From NCBI GenBank assembly GCA_003219495.1, contig QHOZ01000208.1:1-5168 (forward strand): a DNA stretch of 5,168 bases. The letters are read 5' to 3'. Below the pieces are notes generated by a model. That model was not told the DNA's origin. It saw only the letters and a program-made list of their open reading frames with translations, and did no database searches. This DNA is from Verrucomicrobiota bacterium. GTDB taxonomy: Bacteria > Verrucomicrobiota > Verrucomicrobiae > Chthoniobacterales > UBA10450. Shown one piece after another: positions 4,563-5,168 of this stretch; the first letter of the stretch is position 1; every line of letters begins with the position of its first letter. The position numbers and the translations under genes are program-made.

Positions 4563-5168
4563 ATGCATTTTCAGGAAGACGACATCACTTCGGTCTCGAC
4601 GAACGATCCCACACCCGTTTCGCCCGCCGACGATCCTTCACCATCGCGGTCGCGCTTTCACGAGCTAATGCGCCGGCCTTTCGATGTTCGATCGATCGCG
4701 CTCACTGGCCTCTTCATCCTCGCGCTTTTTTACACGATGTATTTTATGCGCTCGGTTTTGCTCCCGCTGGTCCTGGCGCTGCTCCTTAGTTATTTGCTCA
4801 GACCGATCGTCCGGGCATACAAGCTCATCCATATCCCGGCACCGGTCGGCGCTGCGATTGTTTTATTAACGTTGGTCGGCGTCGTTGTTTACGGTCTCTC
4901 CTTTCTGGCCGCACCCGCGGCGGGCTGGTTGGAAAAAGCGCCCTATAGCCTTTCGCAGCTTCAATCGAAACTCATTCCGCTTCAGCAACCGCTCCAACAA
5001 GTCTCTAAGGCGAGCGGCGAGATTGAAAAACTTGCCGCGCCCGCCACTCCCGGCTCCAAATCGCCGGCGGTCGAAGTGAAAACCCATCCGATCGCCGACG
5101 TCCTTTATGTCCGCACGCCCGAAGTGGCCATGAGCGCGGTGCTGCTGATCATTCTCCTTTATTTTCTT
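4563..5168 (+). CDS. AI-2E family transporter (PF01594-type permease), N-terminal part
   Basis: The frame opens at ATG 4563 and runs off the right edge after 202 codons; the family is usually about 350-400 residues. An acidic, Ser/Pro-rich cytoplasmic N terminus (1-35, with two DD pairs) is followed by RRPFDVRSIALTG. Two membrane helices then lie close together at about 43-60 (IALTGLFILALFYTMYFM) and 64-78 (SVLLPLVLALLLSYLL), followed by RPIVRAYK. A third is at about 96-118 (GAAIVLLTLVGVVVYGLSFL). A long hydrophilic segment with Gln-rich helices (128-180) precedes the next membrane helix beginning at about 188. This matches AI-2E/YdiK/PerM-type permeases, whose members include the AI-2 exporter TqsA and Na+/H+ antiporters; the substrate here is unknown. 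No start codon lies upstream in frame after the last stop. The ribosome site is poor (GGCGG abuts the ATG). Confidence 0.8.
   Translation, partial: MHFQEDDITSVSTNDPTPVSPADDPSPSRSRFHELMRRPFDVRSIALTGLFILALFYTMYFMRSVLLPLVLALLLSYLLRPIVRAYKLIHIPAPVGAAIVLLTLVGVVVYGLSFLAAPAAGWLEKAPYSLSQLQSKLIPLQQPLQQVSKASGEIEKLAAPATPGSKSPAVEVKTHPIADVLYVRTPEVAMSAVLLIILLYFL

Overview
This window looks like an ordinary chromosomal segment of an environmental bacterium, most likely a Verrucomicrobiota member of the soil Chthoniobacterales/Udaeobacter type. That placement is an inference. It rests on moderately high G+C, a PEP-CTERM-like protein, a secreted Ala/Gly/Lys-rich protein ending in a peptidoglycan-binding domain, a stand-alone bacterial SET methyltransferase, and short tandem and dispersed repeats between genes. 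No rRNA, tRNA, CRISPR array, integrase or transposase was recognised.

Layout, left to right. The 3' end of hemB (porphobilinogen synthase, haem synthesis) enters from the left edge. It overlaps a PD-(D/E)XK nuclease-like gene that is now split over two frames and lacks its middle; a 32-bp repeat sits exactly at the break. A strong 10-bp-stem terminator separates this from a convergent gene for an exported low-complexity protein with a C-terminal peptidoglycan-binding domain. Divergent from that gene is a HAD-family phosphatase. Its 5' leader carries four TCAAC words spaced exactly 8 bp apart, and a second perfect copy of the 32-bp repeat follows 1 nt after its stop.

Two small genes follow: a basic 64-residue protein of unknown function, and a 62-residue protein with one membrane segment and a Gly-rich linker. 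Next is a compact SET-domain lysine methyltransferase that seems to lack the usual first SET strands. A hairpin-rich intergenic stretch then leads to a minus-strand C-terminal fragment of a PEP-CTERM-like surface protein. The fragment stops short at a heptanucleotide microsatellite (ACTTTCT)n. The right edge holds the N-terminal half of an AI-2E family (PF01594) membrane permease.

The genes do not form an obvious shared pathway, and I see no convincing new multi-gene system. The main interest is genome dynamics. Three genes (nuclease-like, SET, PEP-CTERM) look internally deleted or truncated. The breakpoints of two of them coincide with repeat sequences. The 32-bp repeat may be a dispersed element of this genome.
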